Of a stretch of DNA of 64,000 nucleotides, positions 50,601 through 59,747 are shown in pieces. Source of the DNA: Watersipora subatra (lineage: Eukaryota; Bryozoa; Gymnolaemata; Cheilostomatida; Watersiporidae). Numbering within the stretch: position 1 is the first letter of the stretch; the number at the start of each line of letters is the position of its first letter. Under the pieces are notes generated by a model. It did no database searches and had not been told where the DNA came from. It saw only the letters and a program-made list of their open reading frames with translations. The translations under genes and the position numbers were made by a program. The stretch covers positions 58,392,749 through 58,456,748 of the forward strand of contig NC_088717.1 of the NCBI RefSeq assembly GCF_963576615.1, written 5' to 3'.

Positions 50601-52552
50601 AAAGTTATCTTTGTTTAATGTTTGTTATTATGTTAGATTATATATAATTTATAGCATTTAAAAGCGGTAATATATACAGTATTCACTTTGGTAAGCTAAC
50701 AAGTTTTATTTAAAATAACTACATGCTGTAGAGATTAAACGAAGAAACCTTAGGTTGTTAAGATAAGACAACTCCACTGCATTTGCTTTGATGTATTTTC
50801 TACATCTTATGTTAACCAGTGTGATTATATTGCTTATAGATACCATCTATAGATGGTATCTATTAGCAATATAATCACACTGGTTAACATAAGATGTAGA
50901 AAATACTTACAGATACAGTTAAAAAATTACAGAAATAAGTATGTTTCCATTGAAATGCTCTAACTTCTTGCTGTTAGGTTAGCAGGTATGACCGAGAGTT
51001 TTTTTGTGAAGCAAGTTAAACTGGGAAAAGTTTTTTATAACCTGTTCCTATTCTTTGAGATGCGGTTTGTTGGACAGACCTGGTAAACCAGAAGTTTCTA
51101 GATAGTTATAGGCTAAACTTGATGATAAAAGGATTTTTTGAATGCATACGATGGAAGCAATATATTGGGCATAGACGTTACGTATTGTTAAATTTATTTT
51201 TGGTTTGGTTTTTATATTTGTTTTCAAATTCTCTTGTAGAAGTTCTCAACTGTAAAAAAGTGCTGCAAAAGCCTACAGAGCAGTTGATGAAGGAGGAAGG
51301 TGCGATTATCTGTCCTTCTGAAGTCCCCGATAGCATAAGAGAGAGCGTCGCGACTGAGCAGGACTGGGTGTTTACCGACAGCCAGTTTTTCTTTGACCAC
51401 ACTATCAGCGAAAAACTGCTCGACTTTTACGAGACACATAAGCCACTCACAGCAGAGATATGTGCCTATGGCGACTTTCTACAGCCATTGGGAAAGTTTG
51501 CCGATGCCCAGTATGTAACCAACTGCAAGAACATTATGAGTATGTCAGATACGGTTATCTCTACAAGGAGAGACCTGTATAACCTTCTTAAGGGTTCTCC
51601 TCTTGGGGTCGTCGCTCTCAAATACTCAAAGTTTTACCATATTGGTACTATGATTGAATATCTTGACAACTTCTGCTCTAACCATGACCTTAGGCAGGAA
51701 CTTGGTCTTAGTAGGTTCTGTTACTCGGCTTGCCTCTCCGCAGGCTCGTCTGTCCTTGCGTCTTGTGAGGCTGAGACTGGATACGTCATCAATTCTTTGG
51801 TTACAGACCGCTGTTCCTTCTCAGGCAAGTCCATTGTTGAATATTGTACTTTCACAGGTCCATCCCAGCTGCGTGTAGAGGAGAATTGCGTCATAAGTGA
51901 CTGCGAGTACACCAGCAACTCTGATATTACCATACCGTCAAATACCTTCATACAAACTGTGCCCGTCCTTGACCCTCAGGGTGGCCCCATGTATGTGACT
52001 CTCATGTTTAGTATATATGAAGACATGAAAGCCAAGGTTTCCTCTGTTAGTGAGCTCGCTGATCTCTCTTACTTTGGCCACGGGCTTCTCTCCGTCGCCC
52101 CCTTCAAGAACCACACTCAACTATTTGGGAAGGGCAATCCCTTCTCTCTTTGGCATGCTAAGCTTTTTCCACTCTCTTCTTCAGCTCAAGAATCTTTTAC
52201 CTCCGCCCTGAATACTCTAAAATCCGCTCTCTCTCACTCCAAGCGTCCCTTGGAACACTCGGCTTGCAGTGAAAATCTTCTGGCTCACAATGGTGAGGCA
52301 GCCAGTTGTGCCAGTGCCAACGGTACTATACCTAATGGTGCTCTCACCAATGGTATGATAGCCAACGGTGTTCAAAGTGCTGCCACAGATAGCGCTGCCA
52401 TAAATGGTTCATCGACCAATGGCTTCACCGCTAATGGTCACTCACCAATTTACTACTCTTTTGCTGATGTTATTTCATACAAGGATGTCAAACAAATGAT
52501 TCGTCGAAGAAATATTCTTTCTGAACAGATCCAGAATATTTTGGCTACATAG
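35547..52552 (+). CDS. FPGT: Fucose-1-phosphate guanylyltransferase (seven exons)
   Basis: Joins GTP and L-fucose-1-phosphate to GDP-L-fucose and pyrophosphate, the last step of the cytosolic fucose salvage pathway that feeds fucosyltransferases. The seven exons (35547-35613, 37861-38034, 38327-38391, 43029-43113, 46374-46490, 49390-49518, 51240-52552) are bounded by AG/GT sites. They sum to 1950 nt, exactly 649 codons plus TAG. The protein aligns by eye with vertebrate FPGT throughout: EFWDVVVLT, KIGSGGST (residues about 77-83), the nucleotidyltransferase loop HAGGSSQRLP with a following GK (107-123), FLALAHPSPLYVG, AYGDFLQPLG, SKFYHIGT, VISYKDVKQMI. The C-terminal part has beta-helix-like spacing, as in the family. 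It is about 50 residues longer than vertebrate proteins (near 600), mainly through an Asn-Gly-rich linker at about 561-611. There is no signal peptide. Confidence 0.93.
35614..37860 (+). other. FPGT intron 1
   Basis: 2.2 kb, AT-rich, GTGAGT to TTTAG. It holds a short duplicated GGTTGACGCGAGGCG motif at about 37218-37254 and no recognised gene. Confidence 0.7.
37861..38034 (+). CDS. FPGT: FPGT exon 2
   Basis: 174 nt after the acceptor ACAATTTAG. It codes for residues 23-80 including CCVEFWDVVVLTTSD and YHVIHDPPGCKIGSG. The donor is CTG|GTAAGT, leaving one base for the next codon. The EFWD-V-LT and KIG-GG segments are strongly conserved in FPGT. Confidence 0.93.
38327..38391 (+). CDS. FPGT: FPGT exon 3
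   Basis: 65 nt from TTGCAG to AAG|GTTGGT. It codes for GGSTMYTISCLAKLEPNWRK and QK. The GGST motif completes the glycine-rich stretch begun in exon 2, and the exon ends in phase 0. Confidence 0.9.
38392..43028 (+). other. FPGT intron 3
   Basis: 4.6 kb. It contains the 23-bp array (38653-39020), a doubled 21-bp motif GGTAAATATTATGAGGGTC near 39397-39437, and a short duplication GCAGCATATTATG near 40765-40802. A 90-codon - strand frame (40861-41133) and an 86-codon + strand frame (40373-40633) resemble nothing I know and are judged chance. Confidence 0.7.
38653..39020. repeat. 23-bp minisatellite, 16 copies
   Basis: Exactly 16 units of the TTGCAGGAGCAGCGTTCC-GAGCC type. Units 1-8 mostly carry GGAGCAG and GAGCC. 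Units 10-15 carry GGAACAG and GAGTC. So the array has two blocks of subtypes. It lies in intron 3 of FPGT. The unit has no stop in several frames, which produces long open frames on both strands. Confidence 0.95.
43029..43113 (+). CDS. FPGT: FPGT exon 4 (nucleotidyltransferase loop)
   Basis: 85 nt from TTTTGCAG to ATAG|GTAAGA. It codes for residues 103-130 including ILLMHAGGSSQRLP and ASVLGKAF. The GG-(x)3-R-(L) and downstream Lys pattern is the NTP-binding signature of this nucleotidyltransferase family (Gly109, Gly110, Arg114, Lys123). Confidence 0.95.
44728..45917. repeat. 32-bp satellite-like array, about 37 copies
   Basis: The unit reads AAATGTATTTACATGTAACA then CAGACGACTACC (or CT), with a strict 32-bp period. 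Most copies differ only at a few diagnostic positions: GAC, GAG or TAC before TAC, and the final CC or CT. The order of variants shows a 12-unit duplication. It lies wholly in intron 4 of FPGT. Each unit includes TATTTAC, a forkhead-like word, and the palindrome TACATGTA. Confidence 0.97.
46080..46215 (+). mobile_element. Helitron-like copy F (3' end)
   Basis: It shares CCCATGATATGTAGTTTGAA and TTGTTATATGTTAAATACAA with copies C to E. The hairpin ACCCGGACAGTGCCGGGT is followed by CAGTTAG and T. It lies in FPGT intron 4, about 160 bp before exon 5. Confidence 0.62.
46374..46490 (+). CDS. FPGT: FPGT exon 5
   Basis: 117 nt from CCGCAG to TTTTG|GTAAGT. It codes for residues 131-169 (GNRLYSMFDIKLALCMPF and LPPGLFICCPDTFE), matching the family segment 'GNPIYQMLELKLAM'. 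Confidence 0.93.
46491..49389 (+). other. FPGT intron 5
   Basis: 2.9 kb. A perfect 18-bp hairpin lies 17 bases after the exon (46507-46549). The rest is AT-rich with no recognised gene. Confidence 0.7.
46507..46549. repeat. Perfect 18-bp hairpin
   Basis: GCTATATGGTGCTAGCTT (46507-46524) and its exact reverse complement (46532-46549) are separated by a 7-nt loop. It lies just inside FPGT intron 5. Confidence 0.9.
49390..49518 (+). CDS. FPGT: FPGT exon 6
   Basis: 129 nt from TTTACAG to ACACAG|GTAAGT. It codes for residues 170-212 (GNNGDWNFGDREGFLALAHP, SPLYVGKGHGVYVLD). The GF-ALAHPS-L and HGV-VLD segments are conserved in FPGT. Confidence 0.94.
50135..50450. repeat. Degenerate AT-rich tandem repeat of about 25 bp
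   Basis: About a dozen diverged units of the TGTTAACATTATAAACA type. Spacing and sequence vary, so this is an old array. Confidence 0.65.
50793..50906. repeat. 114-bp near-perfect palindrome without spacer
   Basis: Two 57-bp arms meet at ATCTA|TAGAT (centre between 50849 and 50850). Only one arm position fails to pair (T at 50835 against T at 50864). The outer ends are GTATTTTCTACATC and its complement. No target duplication or known element end was identified. Confidence 0.93.
51240..52552 (+). CDS. FPGT: FPGT exon 7 (terminal coding exon)
   Basis: 1313 nt from the acceptor CTCTTGTAG to TAG at 52550-52552. It codes for residues 213-649, two thirds of the protein, as in vertebrates, where the C-terminal part also comes from one large exon. 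Conserved blocks include DWVFTDSQFFFDH, AEICAYGDFLQPLG, KGSPLGVVALKYSKFYHIGT, the left-handed-helix-like region with SIVEYC and VEENCVIS, and FSLWHAKLFP. An Asn-Gly-rich linker (eight NG pairs, about residues 561-611, bases about 52287-52440) is not seen in vertebrate proteins. The C-terminus YKDVKQMIRRR is conserved. Confidence 0.96.
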
Positions 52553-53870
52553 AATGTGCTCCAATCTTACTGGCTTGTCTTTCATTGTTGCCCTTGTGCT
52601 TTCGTCATGTAGTGTGCACTCAGTGCGCGCTTCCCTTGCACTATCTCAGCATTGTTTCATCCTGTAGCATATGTAAACAGCTTCTCCACTTTTTCATCTT
52701 CGTTCTCTCATATTGTTTTCTGTTTATCTTTCTCCTATTGGTGTCTTTGTTTGCGTCATGAAGATTGCCCCAAGGGTCGCTAACTTTGACTCCGATCACT
52801 CGAATGTAGATAGATCAGTTGATGATCGATTAAATCATTGTGCAAGGCAGCTCTATCCCATATTGGTGGTACCTTTGTGCATTAGAAAAGGTATGAGACA
52901 GTCTAGATGCTATATACAATTCTCTCATCTCTAGGTCCGTCATTTCCTCCATTCTCTACAGTTATCAAGCCCGAGACATTTTACGTCTGAAGTGATATTA
53001 ACATTAAAACAAGACGTTTGGTTTTTAAACTTTTACTGAATATGTTAGCCGCTAGGTTATTTGTGGTGGAAAACTTTTGGTGCAGTAAGTGACAATTTAA
53101 GAGATCTCTTTTAGTACATCGTAACTCTCTGTCAAATTGAGGCATGGAAGAGAATGTTTACACCTTGACCTTTGACATTTATCTTGGTCTTGCAACAGAT
53201 ATCTTATTGCCCATGTATGCCCACGAAAAATCATGCATACCATTGATTATATTTCCTATTTTTTGATAGACGGTCATTTATTCTTGGTTTTAACTTATTT
53301 TAATCAGATGTCATCTAATTTCTTGTCGCAATAATGAGTACACATGCAAGGGTATTTGGATTGCTGCATGTTTGCCATGTATCACAAACATTATTTCTTT
53401 GATGTTGTTAGGAGTTTTCTAACTACAATGACGTTCAAGCCTGTGGTTGGCATGAAAATTCTGCCTTTCCTTACGCAGCTATTCGATATATATAGCGGTA
53501 TACTTGTGTGTCTATGCTATAACACTTGAAGTGACTAAAAAAGTTTTATTTTTCTGAATGCCTATCATACTATGTGCAAAACTTGTTACCTCTTTCTACA
53601 ATACAATAAATATTTTTTAGTGTAACACATAGTAATAGTTAGCGTTTCTGAAAGAATACATTGATTGTTAAGAAAGAAAGTTCTTTAAGTAGTGCAAGAA
53701 ATTAATGAGTTGTTTATCCCTTATCATTAAGAGAAGACAATCCTGGTTAACACATGCAGCTTGTGTTCTTTTCTTTCAAGTCCTTTCTACATTTTGTTCA
53801 ACAGTTAATGATGAGTGTCACTAGAAAGATTTTTATTGTATCAGCTAACTCAAAAATGTAAAAACTGTTA
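52553..53870 (+). other. FPGT 3' flank, probable 3' UTR
   Basis: No further gene is seen. The first clear AATAAA lies at 53605-53610, which would give a 3' UTR of about 1.05 kb; earlier non-canonical signals cannot be excluded. Confidence 0.45.
53605..53610 (+). terminator. Candidate FPGT poly(A) signal
   Basis: AATAAA on the + strand, followed by T-rich DNA. It is inferred from position only. Confidence 0.35.
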
Positions 53871-54032
53871 GTTTGCATTAGAATGAGGGAGTGATGATAG
53901 GGAGACACGATGGTTTGCATTAGAATGAGGGAGTGATGATAGGGAGACACGAAGGTTTGCATTAGAATGAGGGAGTGATGATAGGGAGACACGAAGGTTT
54001 GCATTAGAATGAGGGAGTGATGATAGGGAGAA
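53871..54032. repeat. 42-bp tandem repeat, about 4 copies
   Basis: Units start GTTTGCATTAGAATGAGGGA at 53871, 53913, 53955 and 53997 and are almost identical. As 42 is a multiple of three, the - strand shows a 14-residue repeat (PYHHSLILMQT core) in an 80-codon frame that is probably not a gene. Confidence 0.93.
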
Positions 54033-55972
54033 TTTGTCAAGGCTCTATATGAATACTATTTTGTACAACTCATGGATTGCCTCTGTCAGCTTGTAGCAGC
54101 TGCTTTAAAAAAATATTGGTATGCTATTATGAGTTGCTTACTCCAGCAAATATATTCTCAAGGGTTTTTTCTAAAAATCACAGTACAAGTGAAATGCAGC
54201 ATTTGCGTGTATTGAATTGATAATAAACAATTACATGTATTTTGTTTACTGCAATGAAAAATCGTCTGCTGCACTATTTTAATCCTGTAAGTGCATATGA
54301 AAGGATGAATACTTACAAATAAATAAATAGCATGTGTATTATTCACAAGAATTGTTGCAGTAGATTAAAGAGAATTTAATAAATTGAACGGTAAAAAGTC
54401 TGATAAAACTCTTGGATCTTCAATGGCTAAACTATTGGCTGTAATGTTTCTATACCGGCCACAGATACAAGTATAAATAACACACAGACCTATTTAGCTT
54501 ACTGAAGTATGGCTTGAAGAGCCCGATGTAAGTGTCTGGACAAAAAGCCCTTGATGGAATTGTCCTTGACATTGGTTAATAAAATATGAAGGTAAATCTG
54601 ATGACCAGAAGCGTTTTCTCTCTAGTGAAGAAGAGAGTAAGCAAGCTGTGTGTAAAGAGTATTGGTACTAGCGCAATCTTGTTTTTCAGACGAGGTGTTA
54701 GTAGGAGGCAACAGCCAGTACCCCACAGAGTCCCTGCAGGGCTAATGAGGTATTCTTTAAAATACTTGCTGTGCGTCTTATACAGAAATGCATTGTAGCC
54801 TTTACATTCAAATAAAGCTATCTTGATAAGTAGAGCAGGAAAACGCTATCTTGAAGGAGTAGAGTATGGTTACATTTGCCTGAGCCAGAAATAAAATAAA
54901 TGAGTAATGTATAACAGGGTTTCTTTATAGCAAATCAATAATACCTCTAACAAAACAAACTGAATGCCAATGAACTGGATCTAAAAGACAGAAGTAAAGT
55001 TTCCAAGACACCCATTGAGGACTCGCTGTTCTGCTGGAGAACCGTACAAAAAGAACATAGCTGTTCTGCTATGTTCTTTTTGTACATATTACACAAAATA
55101 TGTACAAAAAGAAATCTCAAAAGCTTGTAGATAAAGCATACAAAATAAGTGGTGTGAAAAGCGAGGCGGTAGTGTATCTCAAATGGGTCAGTCGAGAATC
55201 ATAGATTGACCTAGATAGTTTTGATGTAATCTCAGAGTCATTGATAAATGTGAGCCACAACTATTTGTGAGAGCATTACATGATCTCATTAGTACTGGTA
55301 TCTCATCTGGTACTCTTTCAGTACTGGCAAATTCTCTGAGACATTCAACTAGTAGTTTTAACAGTAAAATGCTAACAAAGCAACGCACAAGTAGCATTTT
55401 GGCTTCAGACTAACTCCTTATGTTCCCCACACACTATCAATATTTTACACATCTATTTGCTGATTTCAACTAATAAAGGCAGTAGTTATCTTCACATTAT
55501 GCTTTGTATGATAACCCTGAGTTTTCATACAGTAATAGTGTAGCAACACCTGGATGTGCCAGTGTCAACCCGACGAGCAAATCATGTTTTCATAGAGCGC
55601 AACAATAGAGTAATGGTTGTGTGATGCTTTATGTCAAAACGTGTCTGCATATGAAGAAACAGGAGAGTAAGACCTATCCCCTCGCACAAGTATGACGTTT
55701 TTAGTCACTAAGGCTTTTTCTATGGCACAAGAATGAGGCATTGCACGGCTGTTTCACTTCTAAACAGTAACACTGAATCGCGGCAGAATGAGATCAACAC
55801 AGCTGTTTCCATGATGGCTTTGCAGTTCCATATGGGGGTGTGTCACTACACCATCGCTGTGTGGAATATTTGTAGAACTCGGTACAACTTTCTAAAGTGA
55901 TTAGGTGTCAAGTAACAACTGCCAAGTTGGAAATGGTTTCATATCACTTACCATCATGTCATTTCCCTTTTC
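54033..55972. other. Intergenic DNA
   Basis: No recognised gene. A 70-codon + strand frame (54586-54798) and a 69-codon - strand frame (55188-55397) have no similarity known to me. The hairpin at 55044-55085 is listed separately. Confidence 0.5.
55044..55085. repeat. Perfect 18-bp hairpin
   Basis: GTACAAAAAGAACATAGC (55044-55061) and its exact complement (55068-55085) enclose a 6-nt loop. A further partial copy, TATGTACAAAAAGAA, follows at about 55098. Confidence 0.92.
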
Positions 55973-55974
55973 TA

Positions 55975-57296
55975 CGAGGTCTGATCAATAAGTTCCCGGA
56001 ATTGTGTTATCACGACTAGTAGTCTATGTCGGAGTTACTTTTTCATGGTTGCAAACGAAAGAGCAACTCCTAATTAGTACAGAAAGTTTTAGACCAAAAT
56101 TCTTAGTCGTTGCTAAGCAATATTAATACAATCACGGACTAGTTTGGATCATTCAGCGAATTTTTCAAAATGGCCGATCAAAACGAACAACGCGTCTGTA
56201 TAAAATGTTGTGCTAAACTCGGTAAATCACCATCAGATACCCTTCAAATGTTGCATACAGCCTTCGGAGATGAGTCCCTAAAGAAAACACAAGGCTATAA
56301 ATGGCACAAACGGTTTATAAAAGGAAGAGAAGAGGTTGAAGACGATAAACGCTGTGGAGCTCCAACATCACGAAGGACTGTCACTGCTATTGACACTGTA
56401 AGGGCTATAGTCAACGCTGATTGCCGTGTTACTATACGAGAAGTAAGCCAACAAATTGGGCTTTCTTTTGGTACTAATCATAAAATATTAAAAGAAGATC
56501 TTAACATGCATAGGGTAGCTGCAAAGTTTGTTCCACGTTTGCTGAATGATGATCAAAAGCAGAGAAAAGTTGACATTTGCAGCGAACTTAAGACAGCAGT
56601 ACTGCATGATCCCGACTTCCTAAAAACTGAAATAACAGCTGATGAAAGCTGGGTGTATGGGTACGACCCTGAAACCAAAATGCAGAGTTCACAATGGAAG
56701 TCACCTGAGTCTCCTAGACCAAAGAAGGCGAGGATGTCACGGTCAGCGATCAAAATGCTTCTGGTTGTTTTTTTTGAGATTGATGGAATAGTACACAAAG
56801 AATTTTTACCTCCAGGAACTACTGTTAATCAGTATGTTCACGGAGATATCTTAAGGCGCTTGAGAGAAAGTATCAGGCGTAAAAGACCAGCTTTAGCGAA
56901 GCCAGGTGGTTGGAGGTTACATCACGATAACGTCCCAGCACACACATCTTTGACTGTGAATGAATTCTATGCCAAACACTCCATCTCTATTGAGCCTCAT
57001 CCCCCGTACTCACCAGACCTTGCTCCCTGTAACTTCTGGTTGTTTCCAAAGTTAAAATTTTCCCTTAAAAGTGAACGATTTGAAGACATCGAATCAATTA
57101 AAAGAAATACAACTTCGGAGTTGCGGGCCCTGAAGAAAGCGGACTTCTGTCACTGCTTTGAGCAATGGCAGCGGCCTTGGACTAAATGTATAGACTCTCA
57201 AGGAATGTATTTTGAAGGAGACTAAGTTTGTTTGTTTGTAAAACTATCTATATTGCAACAATACAGCCATTCCTGGAACTTGTTGATCAGACCTCG
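55975..57296 (+). mobile_element. Mariner transposon, nearly intact
   Basis: 1322 bp between TA dinucleotides (55973-55974 and 57297-57298). Terminal inverted repeats are 28 bp with two mismatches, starting CGAGGTCTGATCAA on both ends. One open transposase frame fills most of it. Good TIRs and an undamaged frame show recent activity. Confidence 0.95.
56170..57225 (+). CDS. Mariner transposase with Asn at the third catalytic site
   Basis: 351 codons, usual for mariner (about 345-350). The N-terminal helix-turn-helix pair covers about residues 1-110 (CIKCCAKLGKS, then TIREVSQQIGLS). The linker motif usually WVPRLL is FVPRLL (120-125). The DDE core shows TADESWVYGYDPETK (Asp158), HHDNVPAHTS (Asp253) and HPPYSPDLAPCNFWLFPKLK. 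In the family the last has Asp after PC; here it is Asn288 (codon AAC at 57031-57033), giving DD34N with the normal 34-residue spacing. Cut-and-paste activity is therefore probably lost, while DNA binding may remain, as in the human SETMAR mariner domain, which also has Asn at this site. The start ATG lies about 195 bp inside the left end. Confidence 0.93.
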   Translation: MADQNEQRVCIKCCAKLGKSPSDTLQMLHTAFGDESLKKTQGYKWHKRFIKGREEVEDDKRCGAPTSRRTVTAIDTVRAIVNADCRVTIREVSQQIGLSFGTNHKILKEDLNMHRVAAKFVPRLLNDDQKQRKVDICSELKTAVLHDPDFLKTEITADESWVYGYDPETKMQSSQWKSPESPRPKKARMSRSAIKMLLVVFFEIDGIVHKEFLPPGTTVNQYVHGDILRRLRESIRRKRPALAKPGGWRLHHDNVPAHTSLTVNEFYAKHSISIEPHPPYSPDLAPCNFWLFPKLKFSLKSERFEDIESIKRNTTSELRALKKADFCHCFEQWQRPWTKCIDSQGMYFEGD

Positions 57297-57298
57297 TA

Positions 57299-58321
57299 TA
57301 TGTTGATTTTAGAGTGCATCAGTGCATAGTTTCAAGTTTGTAAGCCTCAAGTGAGCTACCACTACATTGAATTTGGCAGTCTGTTTCTTGATGCCTAGCA
57401 ATCTAAAAAGTCATAAGTAAAATAACTTGGTTCAAACAAATCTACACAGATTAGGGTAATATGGGTGTGAGTCATTGGTGCCGAGGCTAGCTAAACACCT
57501 TAGGCGTGCTAATCATGTTAGATGCATTAAGCGTGTTAGTCAAGTTAGATGTATAAAGCGTGTTAGTTATTTTAAATGTAGTACATGCACTGAATTCGTC
57601 ACATGCATCAGACACTTTAGATGCGATACTATTGCATCAGGTTGATTAAGTTATAAATTAATCGAGTCAAATCAAAATGATTTGAGAATAGAATGATTGG
57701 AGCATTCTATTTATTGTTTAGAAAAAATATTTGTGGTGAAAACATTTACCATCCCGATAAACAGAGTGAAAATGAGAGAGAGTGTGGGAGAGCAAATAAA
57801 GTGTGAATTAGCTCAAAGGTGTTAGCGTGGTTTATTGCAGGGCTTTGACTTTCATGAATGTGCAATATTTTTTAATAAATCCGCTGGCATGGAATAAGTT
57901 GTGCAATAAGCTATCAACGTTCCATCGTATATGCATCTGTCATGTAATCTATGGTATAGGCTACATCTATTAGTCTGCAAATAACTCTACAATATCTAAA
58001 TTTCAATAGACAGACAACTCCAAATAGATACTTATAAATAAATGATAAACCAGCTATTTTGGAATCATGTCTCTAAATAAATACTGTCTAATGTTTTGCT
58101 TGTTTCTGTTATTCATTCAAAAATGATGCCTCTAAACTTGTGCAGATTCATATTTTTTCAGGCCTTTAGCATTCTCAGACATGAACCACATGCTGCACAC
58201 AATTCCTGTTTTTGCAGACTGCATGTCACTAGTCTGCAAATATTCTATTCATAATATCTTGCTGGTTTCCTGTTCATGTAAATTTATACTGTTGTTGATA
58301 TTCTAAAAAATCTCATAAACC
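57299..58321. other. Intergenic DNA
   Basis: No gene recognised. A short degenerate repeat of the GCGTGTTAGT(C/T)A-TTAGATG type occurs at about 57505-57575. Confidence 0.5.
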
Positions 58322-58570
58322 TTGAAAAAATTTTATTTGTCATTATAATGCTGGTGAAACACAACTAATCAACTTTGGTGTAAAAGTGAAGAGCCGCAAA
58401 CCTACTGAGACCATCTTGCGGTGCAGGGCTGATCTTATAAAGCAGTCTCCGTCCATCCGAAGCCATGCTAATAGCATTACCAAAAGAAAGTAGCCTCGCT
58501 CAGGGATTGAACTCAGGTACTCCAAATTACAGTGGCACTTTTATCCCTACTTCACTCATCCGCCTTCTAG
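58322..58570 (-). mobile_element. Probable tRNA-derived SINE
   Basis: Read on the - strand, the 5' part (from about 58566) has GGCGGATGAGTGAAGTAGGG, where a tRNA A box would be. About 40 bp on come GTAATTTGGAGTACC and a B-box-like GAGTTCAATCCC (58504-58515). The body follows, with GGTTTGCGGCTCTTCACTTT-like sequence, and an A-rich end. The layout resembles invertebrate SINEs with a tRNA-like head. No target duplication was found, and only one copy is in the window. Confidence 0.45.
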
Positions 58571-59372
58571 ATCATGAATTAATAATGCTTAGACTGTTTA
58601 CTCATTAGGATTTCTAATTTAAGCGTATGTATAAAAGTAGTCTTACTTTGGAGCATATGCTCTAAGTTATGAACAAAAAGTAAACTTCAATATAAAATTT
58701 TAAACACCTTGTTAAAATGCTTCAGTAGGTTAAACTGTGAGTGCTGGGTTACCTCCTCTTTTTCTGTTGCTCCTTAAAAATTGTGTTCAGCTTGAGCAGC
58801 AAGTTAACAGCATTTAGCGGTGTCAGTAAATGTAGATTTGACAGCAGATGCAATCAAATTGCAGCTTTTTATTTATTCATTTTTGTTGTAATGCAGAATA
58901 CAGCATAGTAATCAACAATCGTAAAGCCAAAACCTACAAAATGAAAAAAACAAAACCGGATAGCACGTCCATAGCATGTTATTGAAAAGACTAACTATCC
59001 ATTAAAAAGCTATGAATAAAAAAAGGCTTTCCACTGCAAACAACATGCAGACTACTTTGTTTTGCATGAATGGCAGCACAATGTTTTGTTTAAATGATTC
59101 AATGTCAAGTGGGCAAGCCCTTAGTTTTCCTACCACTCTTTTTTACTGTCATCAATGTTTTTTAGACTAATTTATGTTTGCATTAAATTTACATTAATTT
59201 ACTAATTAATGTATATGTAGAGTTGTCTTTTTTTATCAATTGACAATAGAGGATAACTCTTTTGCCGCAGTGCTTTTACCGACATTTACCGAAAAAGTAG
59301 TTTACACGACTTGAAGTACATCGTAAATTTCCAATTTGGAAAACGGCTTACTAGCCTGACATGCTGCATCCG
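58571..59372. other. Intergenic DNA and RPL8 upstream region
   Basis: AT-rich. The last 100 bp before 59373 are less so and presumably hold the RPL8 promoter. No TATA box is obvious, as usual for ribosomal protein genes. Confidence 0.45.
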
Positions 59373-59397
59373 CCTTTTTCTTTTTCCTGCCATATTG
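59373..59397 (+). promoter_or_regulatory. RPL8: RPL8 exon 1: 5'TOP leader
   Basis: A pyrimidine tract CTTTTTCTTTTTCC is followed by TGCCATATTG and the donor GTAAGT at 59398. A short non-coding first exon starting with a terminal oligopyrimidine tract is typical of ribosomal protein genes and places their translation under growth (TOR/LARP1) control. The start base is inferred from the C before the tract. Confidence 0.65.
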
Positions 59398-59729
59398 GTA
59401 AGTACTAATGATCAAATATCGTACCATCTGTCAGTTAATCGGCTACTGGGTCTTGTATCTTAATGCATCGATTATAGTTAAGCTGATAAATGGCAGATGT
59501 TTTTGTTATGATTGTGTTGCGTTGTTTTGCTTTGACTATGCATGCCTTAAAATGTATTAGCTTAATGAAAAAAATATTGTTTCAACTACCAAGCTATTAG
59601 TATGGCTATATAAATAACGTCTACAGTAATTTTTTTCTGGATATCAACGTCAATATATAATCTTGATGCAAGTTTTTAAGCCGTTTGAGTTTGTCTTTAA
59701 AATATTATTTGGTGTTGGCTTGGTTCTAG
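59398..59729 (+). other. RPL8 intron 1
   Basis: GTAAGT to TTCTAG, 332 bp, AT-rich, no other content seen. Confidence 0.65.
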
Positions 59730-59747
59730 GTTACATCGTGTCCCAAA

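Larger units (their letters stand above)
49519..51239 (+). other. FPGT intron 6
   Basis: 1.7 kb. It contains a degenerate AT-rich repeat (50135-50450) and the 114-bp palindrome (50793-50906). The acceptor is CTCTTGTAG at 51231-51239. The open frame reaches 40 codons back into the intron, but the acceptor and family alignment place the exon start at 51240. Confidence 0.75.

Noticed and set aside
51119-51239. N-terminal 40 codons of the long frame ending at 52552, which look like a membrane segment
   Set aside because: The acceptor CTCTTGTAG at 51231-51239 and the match to FPGT begin after this stretch. The hydrophobic residues are translated intron.
53798-54040. 80-codon - strand frame with a 14-residue repeat
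   Set aside because: It is the product of a 42-bp tandem repeat in AT-rich intergenic DNA with no other support.
58500-58570. A tRNA gene on the - strand
   Set aside because: Only A-box-like and B-box-like words are present. No cloverleaf could be drawn, and it fits a SINE head better.
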